Positions 34,850 to 48,057 of a DNA stretch of 64,000 bases are shown one piece after another. Numbering within the stretch: position 1 is the first letter of the stretch; each line of letters starts with the position of its first letter. The notes beneath the pieces are model-generated. The model did not search any database, was not told the DNA's origin, and saw nothing but the letters and a program-made list of their open reading frames with translations. A program made the translations under genes and the position numbers. This stretch comes from Dillenia suffruticosa (lineage: Eukaryota > Streptophyta > Magnoliopsida > Dilleniales > Dilleniaceae): the NCBI GenBank assembly GCA_033439265.1, contig JAVTVX010000030.1, forward strand, positions 4,528,501-4,592,500. Direction: 5' to 3'.

Positions 34850-35345
34850 TGTTGGATTTAATCGCACATGCGGAAGCGTGAATTAAATAGATCGGAATTT
34901 TCGGGATAAATACCTCTATTGGGCGGTCTCCAAAATCCACCGTGTCGCAATGTCCCTCGAACGGATCGCACGGTCGGATGGTGATCACGCAATCGAACCA
35001 CCACCTCAAATCCACGACGCCTCAAGCCTCGTGTCCGGTGAATCGTCTGACGATGGGAGATTTTCCTACGCGAAAATCTCCATCCCTCTCTCTATTCTCT
35101 CTCTAGAGAATATGTTGTGCAAAACTCTAGCCTCCATCATGGTTTCCTCCCATGGCTGCTGTCCACCCCACAAGGTAGGAGAAGGAGAGTTTCCTCCATG
35201 GTTTCCTCTCTCAGAAGGAAGGTAAGACCAAATATCACTTAATTGGTGGGGGGGTTACCAAAATATTGGTTAATGGTAATTAAGGATGGGAGTTACCCCA
35301 TTCCTTAATTACCCAAATGCCCATAATGGGCATAAATAACCAACA
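34850..35345 (-). repeat. LTR of copia copy 2 (3' LTR in element orientation)
   Basis: 496 bp, TGTTGG...CCAACA. About five substitutions and one 2-bp G-run length change separate it from 41393-41886 by eye (about 1%). Hairpins lie at 35056-35081 and 35094-35111. Confidence 0.93.
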
Positions 35346-35354
35346 TCTCCCACT
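35346..35354 (-). other. Polypurine tract of copia copy 2
   Basis: The minus strand reads AGTGGGAGA immediately before the LTR, as in copy 1. Confidence 0.75.
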
Positions 35355-38300
35355 TGCACATGAGGGCATTTCACTTCCGTCAATCACAAGATCGCAACTC
35401 ATGCGATCTATCACATCACCCTACTGGACTTTCATACTGGATTGGGCGTCGTGCGACCGGCGAGTACACCTGCAAGCAAAGACTTCTCGATACACCTGTT
35501 AGGATGATCGAGTAGTCACTGTTAGTATAAAAATAACTCGCTATACCCCAGACTCAATGCATTTACATCCATCGAGCCACTTTCCTCATTGAAAGTGATC
35601 CCCAATCAATTTGCTCGACTATGTATTCATTATTATGTTTGAATCCCAACATGGATTAACATAATAGGTCGACCTATGAATACATGACAATGATGTAATG
35701 TCTATTGGCCTTCCTTTTCCCAAACTCGAATCTATCGGTCTCAATTCAGCTGCTTTCCTAGACCTGCCCCTTAGACCTCAATTTATCTTCCGGGCCATAG
35801 GTAAACAGACTAAAGTAGCAACACTGAACCAATACTTCTAGAGACAGCCGAAAGTAATAAGGGCATAAGAGATCCCACCCAATGGATCTCAGGTCTCACA
35901 CAGTGGGAACCGGGGATCATGATCAAACTATCGTCTCAAATAATAGCTCCCACTATCCCATGGTCGTCTCATCACACGTGGTATGAAACACGTGCCACAG
36001 TGTTATTCCCCCATCTCTCAAAGGGTATATGTCAGATTTCTCTAACACTGTACAGGTACGGGACTCAGTCTACACATAAGACTTTACCCAGAGATCTCAG
36101 AGAGAGCAACTCAGAGACAATATCACAAATCGCAGGTGATATCTGAGATCTCAAACTGGCTACTTACAGGCAACATGGATGTGGGTATTTCTATGTCGGT
36201 CATATCGCATATGACCTCATCCTGAACACATATCAGGGCGACTTATGTTCTAGTAGGGCTACTCTCAAATCCTCTTACGACTAGAATCCGTCTCATCTCC
36301 GCTCACTCAGAGTCGGAGGTGGTCACTCGTGTGAGAGAGTCGACCATGCCTGCCTGACACATCTATTTTTTAATCACAAGATCACAATATATGACAACAA
36401 ATGATGCAGGAAATAAATATGTGACTCATTAATGCATACATGTCATATATTAAAATAAGCATCTAAAACAGTATATAAGGAAAAATGTTAAAGTACATTA
36501 AACCCAATGATTCCTTATCTCACAAAGGAATCTCTCACAACGGGTTTTCTGAAGAGATCAGCTCTCATGCTGAGGTGTACTTAGATGTCACAATACTTTT
36601 CTCGGTAATATCTCTCATAGTGGTCTTCGGTATTAATGTGTTTGGCTTTGCTATTACACTTAGGGTCTCTTTTGATGACAGTGTCGGTCTGATTATCACA
36701 ATAATCATCATTGACCTCCCACTATCTGTCACAATCCCTAAGTCTTCCAAAAAATTTTTGAAGCCATCCATTCTCATGAACTGCAATTGAGCACACTACA
36801 AGCTCAGTCTCTATCGTAAATAGAGATATACAGGTTCTCTTCTTACTGCTCTAAGAAGATAAAACCTTTTGCGTTTATTCAGATCACTACTCCCAATCAG
36901 TATCTGAATCTCAACCACAAAACGCAAATCACCTCATCCGTAACACATGGAGAGCTCTGCAGTTCAAATGAGATATTTCGGAATCATTTTTCACTACTCT
37001 ACAGTGATCCCTTTCAGGATTCTATTAATACCTACTCACCAGATCGACTGCTAAATAAACGTCTGGTCATGTATGCCTCATCGCATACATCAAATTGTAT
37101 ATCACACGTGTATACCTCATCGCATACACTAGAAATGTATTTTGCACTGGAGTAAGGGATTCTACTTATCTCCCTTATTTCTTTATAAATTCTAGGGCAT
37201 ATGTCAAGATTCAAGTCTTTTTATCTTCAGCGATTAGAGTATCTTTGAGGTTGTGTTCGTTATTCTCGAAATGCTTAAGAATCTACCTGATGTAAAACTC
37301 TTGTTAAAGAGTCAACACCATTCTCAAGCGATCCCTATGGATCCAAAATCTGAGAATGAACTAAAACCTCACAACCATGTTACAATGGTCATTGGATACT
37401 CTCTGTTGTTCCCAGCCAACAGAATGTCACCTACATATGCGAACATGCTCATAAAGGAGTCATCGGGACGTATCAGATATATGCAATGATCCTACTCGAT
37501 CATTACAAAACCATAAGATATCATCTTCTCGTGAAATCTCAAGCGCCGCTTTCTAGATGATGGCTTAAGGTCGTATTTTGATTTCTAAAATCAATAGACC
37601 TTATCCACCTGATCTACTAGAACGAACCCAAAGGGATGCTCCATGTAGATCGCCTCATCTAGACTTCCAATACGAAAGCGGTATTTACATCCTTGTGATG
37701 TGACACCTGATCCATGTTCGTGACAATCGCTGAAAGATAAACAGATCGAGATAAATTGGAGTATGACTCCTCGATAGTCCACCCCTCAGTCCAAGTGTAA
37801 CCCTTGGTTACTAGACGGGTTCTGTATCTCTTCATCAATCCGTTAACCTTTATCTTGACTTTGAGAACCTACTTGTTCCCAATAGTCCTTCCGCCCTTAG
37901 GCTAATCAACTAGATCCCAGACCCCGTTGATTCTCATCAATTCTTTCTTTTCATTTATGGCCTTCAATAAACGGTATTTTGCATCCTCTCGAGAGCCTCT
38001 CGGACCGTTTTAGATTTCTCATCATCCTCTAGAGTCGCAATGAGGGTCTCACCCTCAATCGAGAAAACAACGTTTAAATACGCATTCTCGACACTCTTAG
38101 GAGGAGAGAAAAATCTTTACCTCTTGATGGATCGCTCCCACTGAGATCAAGATCCGTAGTGGATTCTTGTATCCCGCCGCTGGGCTCCCCGAGCCACTAG
38201 GCTAATCCATCGCATAAAGGGTAAGGTCCTAATTGATTTCACCTCTCTTAGGGAAATCATTCTCAAGAAATATAGTATTACGAGACTCAGTCTCGATTAT

Positions 38301-40367
38301 AGTGCCGTTCGTGTTCGCCTAGGAACATATATTTTCTCGCGGGTCTAACTCACCGTGTGAATGCGAGAAATCGTGGCACAACCCCATAATCTCAAGTGGC
38401 TAAGGTCAGGCTGCCTCCCTGTCCAAAGCTCAAATGGGGAACTGACTAATAGTCAGTAGACTCGTAATACTCTTATCGAAACAGAGCCCCATGTGTAGTT
38501 TAGACGAATACTTGCGTTCTCGTTCGGTTCCAAGAGTCTAATTGACTCTCAATCTCGCTTATGAACCTCCTGAAGCAGTTTAATGCCTCAGACTGATGCG
38601 AGATCAGATAGATGAACCGAAACGCACGTAAGCATCTATAAGCATCATTTTTTACACAACTCCATTTCCGGCTCTCATGCTCATGAGACCACAATAAAAA
38701 GAAGGAAAACACAATAGTTAACTGCAATGGAGTCCCAGCTTTCATTGCATCGCCAAATGGTTTTCTCGTCATTTTGCTGACTAGGCAAAACTCACATACG
38801 GGTAACTCGAATCTGGTCAGCGGGTCCAAGAAACCTCTCGCTACTAACCGATTCATCATCTCTTACCTCATGTGTCTAAGTCTACTATGTCATTCATTTA
38901 CATCATTATCTACGCAATCAGATGTAAAGACAATAGTAGAACGACAAGAAACCATTAGAAGGAGTAACACCCAGTGCATACATTCCATCATGGATTAAAA
39001 CCAGAATAATTCAGAAAATTGTCGTATTAAAAACAATGGAATAATTTCACGCATATCGTAGTCAATTTTAGACAAGGTACAAATTTGTAGATCCGTCAAA
39101 TACCTACAATATTGAGGACGTCATAGCAAGTGTCGTTCCCTCTGACAACGACGAATGCTCTGTCCTTAACGTAAATCCTCCAAACTTAAGGATTCACTTG
39201 ACGGATTACGCACTCCTATCTCGAGTTACGTGGTCGGTTGCTCCTGATTTCAAAGAAGAGAAATCAGCGAGTATTATAGTGAATGAGAAAAATCTCACAC
39301 CACGTAAAGAAGAAGAATATTTATTTCTGCTCGTCACACTCACGAGCGAAATGACCAAATCTACCTCAAACGTAGCAATTTCTTTGGTCTAAACAAATTC
39401 CTTCTTCTTGCGTTCTTGTACCTCGTTGTCGGTTTTGTTGGATGATTTTTTATTACCTAGATCTCGAGTCTCGTTCGCTAGGCTTAGCGCCGGGGAAGTC
39501 CTTACTTGACTCCTCTGAATAAGCATGACTCGAGTGTGGCCTACTCGCCTCTAGGTGCTCCTCATCGAGCTCACAATATGTACTCACGTCAACGAAAGCA
39601 CGAATACTTTCGTCAAATGTGAGATATGATTTCATGGTTTCCCATGAATCAGGTAAAAACTGGATCACATCCAGAACCTAAATTCCATCCGAAATTTACT
39701 CGTCCATATATATTAACTCGGTGATCATACTCGACATTTGCTTCATTGTATGATTAACCCTTTTCTTCTGCGTCCTCACATAGGAGCCGAAGAGAGCAAC
39801 ACTATGCTCTTATGGGACGAGTCGAACCGACATGTTCATAGAATATGACTCGAAAAACGAGATTAAGTTATCGTGTATGCCACTGTAAGCATTGCCCTAA
39901 CTTGACAAATCTTTTATCCCATACACGATAGATCTCTTTATCTCGTATATTCTGAGGCGCGGTACCCACCCTGGGGCCCATCATCTCTTGCCTCAGATTC
40001 CCGTTAGATTTTTGTCTCTCGAGAATAAACCGAATCTACTGATAAAATCGCGCAGATCATATCATTCAGTTTACTCTCCTTGCAAAAATTTACAAAAAAT
40101 TTAATACGACAGTTCTCAACGCATTAAGAGAGACATATGTGACTTGGAGATGCTTATTATCACATTTTTGTACGCCCTACGAATCATCAAGACCAAAATG
40201 ACTTGAGTACGACCCCAAAGCGAGCGCATGAGTCAACGGACACCATACACCACAACTTGGAATCGCATCTTACCATTTGGATTATGATTCGACGCACAAA
40301 AACCCACAAAAAGTCACATTTATGGATATAGGACCCCCAAAAAATTGAAAAAATTCAATTTTGAGCG

Positions 40368-40860
40368 TTCTCACGCGCCACCCGGGGCCCACACGCGCCG
40401 CCGCACGCCTCCACGCGCCGGCGGTGAGCCTCCACGCGCTGCCACGCGCCTCCACGCGCTGGCAGCAGTCTGGCTCACGCGCCAGACGCGCGGCGCGGCT
40501 CAGACGCGCGGCGCGGCTCAGACGCGCGGCGCGGCTCAGACGCGCTGCCACGCGCCAGGGCCGGCTCGGCTCACGCGCGCCCAGTCGCGGCGCGCGGCTC
40601 ACGCGCTGTCACGCGCTGAGCCGCGTTGAGCCGGGTTTTGACCGGGTTGGTCAACGGGTCAGGGTTGACCCGTTGACCCGGTCAACGGTCCGACCCTACC
40701 CGGTCGGGTCGGTCCGGGTCAGGGTCCGACCCCGCCGCTGACCCCCCCAGCCTGTTCACGCGCCTGTGTGGCGCGTGTACTACACGCGCCAGTCAGACGC
40801 GTCTTCTGGCGCGTGTGTGTCACGCGCCCGCGGGTCTGGGTCGGGTCTTCTTCGCCCGAC
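40368..40860 (-). repeat. GC-rich leader of copia copy 2 with an 18-bp triplication
   Basis: The block is homologous to 32990-33520, with dense CACGCGCC units. An 18-bp unit (GACGCGCGGCGCGGCTCA) is repeated three times exactly at 40485-40502, 40503-40520 and 40521-40538. Copy 1 has a single unit here. Confidence 0.85.
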
Positions 40861-41379
40861 GGGTCCTGCAACGGGTTTTTCGACCTGTTTTCTGGAAAAC
40901 ACCAATCCGGCTGTTTTTTCTTGCATTTTTCGACTGGAAAAAAATTTGTGGGCATCTTCCAAACATCCTACACTCGATTTTTGGAGGATTCAAGCCCAAA
41001 AATGGTGGGATTCAACCACCCCAGTCGCGGCCCTCCGCGGCCATTCGGAAATCCCAGTTTCCAGCATCCAAAACACACATTAAAATATATAAAACCGTAG
41101 ATCTAGATGCAAGGAACTCATTTATATCATTTTCATGCATCGATCCGCCCTCTAAAGCCATAAATCTAGGGTTTTATGTCCGTAGGGTCGCAAACTTCGA
41201 CCGGACTTTTCATGGCCCAAACATGCTCCGAAAATTAAATAAAAAATATGTTTGTAATCCCTGGGCCATGGGTATTCTTGCAGTGTTCTCGGATTCACGA
41301 AACTCATATGTGATCCGGACCCCAAAATTTTAAAATCCCAAAAATAATTCCGAAAATTATTAAATTAAATCCAACGACT

Positions 41380-41391
41380 GCTCTGATACCA
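41380..41391 (-). other. Primer binding site of copia copy 2
   Basis: The minus strand reads TGGTATCAGAGC, a 12-base match to the initiator tRNA-Met complement, one base from the LTR. Confidence 0.9.
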
Positions 41392-41392
41392 A

Positions 41393-41886
41393 TGTTGGAT
41401 TTAATCGCACATGCGGAAGCGTGAATTAAATAGATCAGAATTTTCGGGATAAATACCTCTATTGGGCGGTCTCCAAAATCCACCGTGTCGCGATGTCCCT
41501 CGAACGGATCGCACGGTCGGATGGTGATCACGCAATCGAACCACCACCTCAAATCCACGACGCCTCAAGCCTCGTGTCCGGTGAATCGTCTGACGATGGG
41601 AGATTTTCCTACGCGAAAATCTCCATCCCTCTCTCTATTCTCTCTCTAGAGAATATGTTGTGCAAAACCCTAGCCTCCATCATGGTTTCCTCCCATGGCT
41701 GCTGTCCACCCCACAAGGTAGGAGAAGGAGAGTTTCCTCCATGGTTTCCTCTCTCAGAAGGAAGGTAAAACTAAATATCACTTAATTGGTGGGGGTTACC
41801 AAAATATTGGTTAATGGTAATTAAGGATGGGAGTTACCCCATTCCTTAATTACCCAAATGCCCATAATGGGCATAAATAACCAACA
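41393..41886 (-). repeat. LTR of copia copy 2 (5' LTR in element orientation)
   Basis: 494 bp, TGTTGG...CCAACA, followed by target duplication TGTAC, after which GBSS-like sequence resumes. Hairpins lie at 41599-41624 and 41637-41654. Confidence 0.93.
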
Positions 41887-43339
41887 TGTACAAACCTAGA
41901 GGTCTAGTTGTGAAACTCTGCCTTCTGCATTCATAATATTGCGTACCAAGGAAGATTTGCCTTTTCTGACTTCTCACACTTGAATCTCCCTGATGAATTC
42001 AGAAGCTCATTTGTTTCCTTGATGGGTATCACTTTCTATTTTCTAAAATATAATAGGCAAGAAGTAGCAGGTGACAGTGACACCTCATTCGAATTCTGCA
42101 GGTATGTGAAGCCAGTGATAGGAAGGAAAATTAACTGGATGAAGGCAGGAATCATGGAATCCGACAGGTCTTGACAGTGAGACCTTACTATGCACAAAAA
42201 CTTGTTTCAGGCATAGCCAAAGGAGTTGAACTAGATAACATTCTCCACAAAACTGGCATTCTTGGTATAGTGAACGGCATGGATGTTCAGGAGTGAAATC
42301 CTTCAGCGGACAAGTATACTATTTTCAAATACAATGCTTCGACAGTAAGAACTTACACAGAAAATCACCTCAGAGCTAGAATTATCAGTTTGTCTTTGTC
42401 ATGTATTCTTCCCTTTTTTAGGTGTTGGAGGCTAAACCTCTTCTGAAAGAAGCACTGCAAGTTGAAGTCTGGTCGCCAGTAGATAGAAATATCCCTCCCA
42501 TTGGTTTCACTGGTGGACTTAAAGAGCAAAAAGGTTCTGATATCCCTCACTTCATTAAAGAGAATGTTCTAGTAGTCCTTGTAGGTAGTGTCAAGAAAGT
42601 AAATGGTCATATGTTTTTCTGAGAATTCACAGTGAATAGTTCCTGGTGTTTTGATGGGTTAGGGAACTGGAAAAATGGTAATGGAGAAGCAACTTTAACA
42701 GCTAGAGATAGAGTACCCTGACAGAGCTTGCGGAGTGGTGTAGTTTAATGTTCTGTTGGCTTATATGTTCACTGCTGCTGCTGATTTTATGTTGGTTCCT
42801 AGTAGATTTGAACGATGTGGCCACATTCAGTTGCACGCAATGTGTAATGGAAATGTATCTCTTCATTTTCCATCATGTAAATATTTCTCATTCCGTCTCT
42901 AGTTGCTCATCGCACAACTTCCAATTGCATTGCAGGTGCCTATTGTTGCCTCGACTGGTGGACTGGTTGACACTGTGAAGGCAGGCTTCCCAGGTTTCCA
43001 AATGGGTGCTTTTAACATTGATGCAAGTACAAAAGCCTCTGCTTTTCTCAATTCTCTGAACCTGAAATTTGATTCTTTTTGTAGTATGATGCCGTTGATC
43101 CTGCCGTTGTGATGGCAATAGCAAGAGCAGTTGAAAGGGCCCTTGTAGTGTGATGCTTATAAGAGGGGTGAAAGAGAGGTGAGGGAGTGGCAAGAGTAGC
43201 CAGCCTGTGTGGTGAGATTGTGGTTCTCATCCCGCTGTGAAAATATGCTCTCATCCCTCAATTGTCACAGGCCTAACTTAAAAAATTTGGAAAGGGCATT
43301 GCAAAGACATCAACCAACTCCGGTAAATGCAGAAGCATC

Positions 43340-44049
43340 TTTGTTGTGCTATATTTTTGAAGTGATGAATTTACTTAGGGTGATCTCAGAACAATTACAA
43401 GTAAAAGCAATTAAACCAGCATTACATTGCACATAATAAATTTTATTAACTAGATCAAGTAAATACAATTTGCTTGTGAGGAAACTCTTGTTGGTCTATA
43501 CGAAGAGTCAACGATTGCTTCTTTCTCTGTGGTAAATCTTTGTTCCCCTAAAAACCTTTATAAGCTTTTAAGCCCAGAAAATTGAAATGTTTGAAGAGCC
43601 CAAATTTACCAAGGCAGCTAATTGTTGTTGCCATTTTTGGCATAACATATTTCTGAACTCCTTAGGTTGTGTTTGCAACTTGTTCAATAAAAACTTACCA
43701 CTGAAGAGTGAAGAGGTTAAACAAGATCCACATCTCCTTTCTTTTACTCTTTTTAACGATAAGCAGTAGTCCAATACCTTAGCATTGTGATAAATCTCTA
43801 CCCACCTCCAGGTCCCGAGTCAATCCTTGAATTTTCCGGTGTACATTGGGCCAACTCAAATATAGATTTATTTGGTAATACTTTCAAAACAAGAGAGTTT
43901 CTATATTGTAAAAATATTAGGCCAAATATGAGAGATTGGGCCTTTGAAACTTTCATATATCGAGTGAATGAGATCTTTTGGGTGGTAGATCAGAGTTTTC
44001 CATTTTCAATGAGATTGATTTTTGAAAAGTACAAAGTTGCCCTCATTAG

Positions 44050-44091
<42 letters not shown>

Positions 44092-46127
44092 CACCCCAAA
44101 CCAACACTCCACATCTTCTGACTACCCGAGAGAAGCTATTGACGCCGGCCTCTCTTCTTCTCTCTCCTCTATCTTTCTCTTTCTCTGCTCTCTCCTCCCT
44201 CTTTATTTTTCTCTCCTCTCTCCTCTCTCCTCTCTCCTCTCTCTGGTGATTTGTAAATTCCAAAACTAAAAGAAGAAAAGAGGATAAAGAAAAGGAGAGA
44301 GGACAGAGGAGGTAGAAACATGAAGGTCCCTTACTCCACCCTCATTCAAATTTGTCCAAAATATTAAATGAACCAAACATAGAGAATTTCACTTATGCTA
44401 CTCCCACGTCTTTAATTTTTTTTTAAACCTATGAATTATGGTTCATAGTAATTTTCATCATTCTTTTTTTTGGGTATTTATAATAGGGATCCGAAAAATT
44501 GATAAATCTAATTTAAATAATTGTAAAACTCAATTAGTGATCGAGTCTGCACCATTTGTTTTTTTATTCCCAATACTTGAAGTCTTAAAGGAATTTAGTG
44601 CCTTGTCATTGAATCCGTGAGAAATTTAGTACCTTATCACTGAATCCACGGGATGTTAGGTGTAATTTTCATTCTTCTGAATGAGTAAAAAGCAAGACAT
44701 TTCCACTCCTTGTGTGTTCCGGATATGATTGCTCGCCAAGGTTCATCATTGCAACCTGTAGGACGCAAAGGATACTGGAAAAAGAGAACCTTCCTTGGTG
44801 CTTGAGTTTCAAGTTTTGAAAACTGACACTTTACACATCCTTACACATTGATGCACCCATCCAAATATAGGTTTGCTAAATTAGCCTTCAACAAACAAAA
44901 AAAATTACTAATTTCAAGACTAAAATCTATTAAAAAAGTAAGGAAGGAATTCGAATTTTACTTATATCCAAGTTTGGAGAATTTATGTGTTCTAAGAAGG
45001 TGGGGGCAGGAATCTCATTCTGCAACTCCATTACTTCGAACTAAAAGAGGAAGTAGATAAAATTGGAGAGGAAGTGACTATTAGGAATTTATTCATTTTT
45101 TTTTTCTATTTGAGAATCCAAGTTAGTATAGAAGTTCAATCAGATGACAGTGGCCAAAAATATGCAAAGATGAATTTAAGGATATTTTTATATCTGTCCC
45201 AAAAGAAAAAGGGTTAAAAAAGGTCTAAAAAGGGGCAATCCAAGCTTTGTGGTCTTTGAGATACTGTTAAAGCAAGCTGCAGAAGAAGTATGGGTGTGTG
45301 AAGCGATGACAGATATTTAACCTCTGCGATCATCTCCTTGGATTCTTTTGTCCAACTTATTCCTTTAAACAGAAGCTTCTTCACATTCAAAAGCACTTGT
45401 TCTGTTACAGGGTTGCATGCTTGACTTTTGAGACGGAAAAAAGGGCCCCATTTTGAGATCCCTTGGATTCCAAACAAAATACTTCCAATCCAGAAAGGAA
45501 GAAAAAGGCGATTACCGAAAAGAATGCTAGCTAAAAGTGAAAGCTGAAAGGTTAAAAGTAGATAAATTAACTTAAACAATTGAGATAAAAAAGAGATACT
45601 ATGCTCTTTTTCCAACCAATCCTATCTCCAAAAGTATCAAATCATAAATAATGAAAAAAAATACCAAAGTTAAGGGCTAAGCTATCCGAGCTTTGCCCTT
45701 TTGGTTCGAAGACATAAAAGCCATCTTTGAACCAATTCAACTACTATAGACAAGAGTATGTCAATGAGTGCTCTATGCATTCCTTGACATAATCATCTAA
45801 TAATCAGTGGAACAGGTCGAATCCAAAGCCAATATCTGGATTCATACCTTAAGTGAATACAAGAAATGAGAATGGTTTATGTCCTAGGACTAACAATACC
45901 TCTAACTAATGACCTAATCAAACCTGTATGACAATGAGAATGGCCCGAATAAAAGACCGTTAGTGAAGGGTTCCTTGACGCATCCTTTGACATCTCCTCG
46001 TCCATCATTCCTTATCACATGAATCAGTCATTGCATCTGTCTTCTCATTACTTGCACTTATGATTTCAACCAATGTTGTGATTTATCGAATTTTGTTAGT
46101 CTTCTCATAAAATGCAACTCTTGGAAA
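43340..46127. other. Intergenic region, no gene recognised
   Basis: It holds the 3' flank of the GBSS pseudogene, a (TA)n run at about 44054-44088 and a CT-rich tract at 44150-44240. A 133-codon minus-strand frame (45214-45615) is hydrophobic at its start and has no recognisable domain or splice support. I leave it uncalled. Confidence 0.5.
44054..44088. repeat. (TA)n microsatellite
   Basis: About 17 TA units, followed by ATAAAACCACCCC. No gene is associated. Confidence 0.85.
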
Positions 46128-47681
46128 TTAGGTTGATGAATTCAGCTCAGAAGAAGCTGGTCCTGTGGCTTGAGAAGCACCTGGCCCTGGTCCAGCCACA
46201 CCTGCTGTGGCTGTCACACCTGCTTCATGTCACATTTCCAATGTATGTTAAAGATTCTGTACTCAAAAGAGCTGCATACAAAGAACAACCTCACAAACCT
46301 GTGCTTGTAGTTGCAGGAGGAATCGAAGTAGGAAGTGAGAGTATCCCGGTAGAGCTATATTGCTGAGGCAAATAGGGATATGGTACCATCTGAGGAAATT
46401 GAACTCCAAAGCCTTGTGCTTGACTACCCTGAACATACTGCGTGTAGAACGGATAAAAATTGTGGTAAACCCCATGAGGGCCTGATGCACTGGTGGCATA
46501 ATAAGGCGAAATTTGCTGACCTCCATAAATACTGTAATAATTCTGCAAAAAAAAAAAAGAAGGAAATCTGAGTAAGCTATTGCATTCTAAGTTTTGAGTA
46601 GTAAGAACCTAACAATAATGATGTGAAAACTAACCATGGGATAAATGGCATCTTGAGAATAACCCGTGTATCTGCATTAGAGATCAGAATGAAATAATGA
46701 TAAGAAGATGCATCTAAAAGAAAAAGAAATTGAAACTCATAGTTTTATCTTGGTTTTACCCATAAGTGGAATAAGGAAGTGTGTATTGACCGGAGTGTTG
46801 ATGGAAATATGTTGATGAGGAACCATGATATGAAGGAGGAACCACCAATCCGGTTGCTGGTCTAAATCTTTCTGTACCTGAAACTATATATTTTTCTGGG
46901 GTTTTTACCAAAAGTCAAATCAAACAAAAAGGGATTTAAATACTTTTGCTGCTTTGGAGATCAACAAATCTTGAGTTGGGTATGTCATCATGTGAATATC
47001 AAAGCCTTTATACAATATAAGTTATTTTGTGGAGCTTATACACATTTAGCAATGCAGGCTTCATGACACCAAGAATCAATCTTTTTCAAGTTTCAACTTA
47101 ATGACCAAACCTATGCAACAATGTTTGATCAAACATAACATCTCAACTAGATTGAAGATTCAGATTTAAAAAACAATCTGTAATTTAAAAACCAAAATAT
47201 TAAGAAAAAAATGTAGAATGATTAAATGAAGAATGTACAGCTAACCATGATAAGGAGGAGGCCTAGTCTTGCGTGCACCAAGTGATGCTAGATTGCAATT
47301 TGCTCTTCTACCATCTATTATTGGAGATGGATTCTGACAAGCCCTCCTTGCAGATTCTGGATCTTTAAATGTGACCTACAGAATAAACCATTTGTTAGGA
47401 TCAAAAACTGACAAAACAATGTAAATGATCAAAAGTGTATCGCAGGAAATGGGGCTTACAAAGCCATAACCCTTAGATCTTCCGGTGTTTTTATCAGTAA
47501 TAACCACGGCTTCTTGAATTTCTCCAAATTGCTCAAAATACCTTCTCATTGTATCTATCTGAGTCTCCCAAGCCAAACCTCCAACAAAAATTTTTGTAAA
47601 TGTCGTGTCACTATATTGTTGTCCACCACTATTAACACCACCACCCCCCACCATCTGAAATTGCCTTTGTTGAGCCATCAT
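46128..47681 (-). CDS. RRM RNA-binding protein, ARP1-like
   Basis: Six minus-strand exons join in frame to 280 aa: 47681-47460, 47375-47246, 46877-46760, 46671-46635, 46542-46299 and 46219-46128. One RRM lies near residues 28-104. RNP2 is KIFVGGLAW, followed by [20 protein letters not shown], then RNP1 KGYGFVTF, which is split by intron 1. [20 protein letters not shown] and NCNLASLG complete the fold. The rest is rich in Tyr, Gln, Pro, Ser and Gly (YSIYGG, PYLPQQY, then GPGPGASQ, ending LNSST), a low-complexity tail usual in this plant group. Family members such as Arabidopsis ARP1 are single-RRM proteins linked to ABA responses and RNA metabolism; the target here is unknown. Two adjacent ATGs begin the frame (MM), and the first is used. 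The gene looks intact. Confidence 0.92.
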
Positions 47682-48057
47682 TTAATCCCCAAAAAACCAA
47701 AAAACCAAGAACCCCAACAAGAGAAAAAAAAAATTATCGAACACCAAATACAAAACCCCAAATCACAACATCAAAAACCCAAATACCAAATAAAACAAAT
47801 CCCGAATCACAACACCAAAAAAACCAAACCCACATACAGAAAAATCGGAAAAAGAAGTATGAGATCACAAAAAATGATGACAATTAAAATCTGTCAATCA
47901 ACTTCTCCTGTTCTAGTACGACTTATTTTTTTTTCAAAGTTTAGCCTTTAACAGCTACTTTCTCACAACCAGAGAGAGAGAGTATCAAGTCGTGAAAGGG
48001 AATGGAGAAGAGAAGAGAAGAAAAGAGAAAGAAGGAAATACAAAACCCCGGCAAGCA

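Larger units (their letters stand above)
34850..41886 (-). mobile_element. Ty1/copia LTR retrotransposon copy 2, coding regions broken
   Basis: The element is 7037 bp with LTRs of 496 and 494 bp (TGTTGG...CCAACA) and a perfect 5-bp target duplication TGTAC (34845-34849, 41887-41891). The internal region is collinear with copy 1 and highly similar, while the outer LTR sequence differs strongly. Minus-strand remnants: GAG (39.45-40.1 kb), integrase (38.4-38.86 kb, MNRLVARGFLDPLTRFELP), reverse transcriptase (37.25-38.06 kb, YVGDILLAGN) and RNase H (36.56-37.21 kb, SRIPYSSAKYISSVC; GFKNFLEDLGIV). It shares stops and the YVGD change with copy 1. It lies in a GBSS exon, 306 bp past the first target duplication of copy 1. 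Confidence 0.93.
27140..43330 (+). pseudogene. Granule-bound starch synthase (GBSS1/waxy-like) pseudogene split by two retrotransposons
   Basis: GBSS elongates amylose in starch granules. Remnant exons in order: 27140-27444 (start [16 protein letters not shown], later [10 protein letters not shown]); a scrap at 27538-27553 (ANGH); 34648-34700 (LNRNKYFPGPYG); 34780-34849 (EEVVFIANDWYTAL), continuing after the second insertion at 41892-42025 ([20 protein letters not shown], broken); 42102-42344 ([29 protein letters not shown]); 42422 to about 42600 (GFTGGLKEQKGSDI); 42936 to about 43030 ([20 protein letters not shown]); then [17 protein letters not shown] near 43090 and a last-exon scrap near 43270. 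Lesions: a transit-peptide frameshift leading to a stop after KLAGLI, a frameshift after MESDR, Trp to TGA in VQEWNP, loss of the exons after ANGH and between GSVKK and VPIVAS, and two copia insertions. Exon edges are approximate. Confidence 0.92.

Noticed and set aside
45214-45615. 133-codon minus-strand frame
   Set aside because: It is hydrophobic then ordinary in composition but has no domain, no related copy and no supporting promoter or splice evidence. It could be a chance frame in AT-rich DNA.
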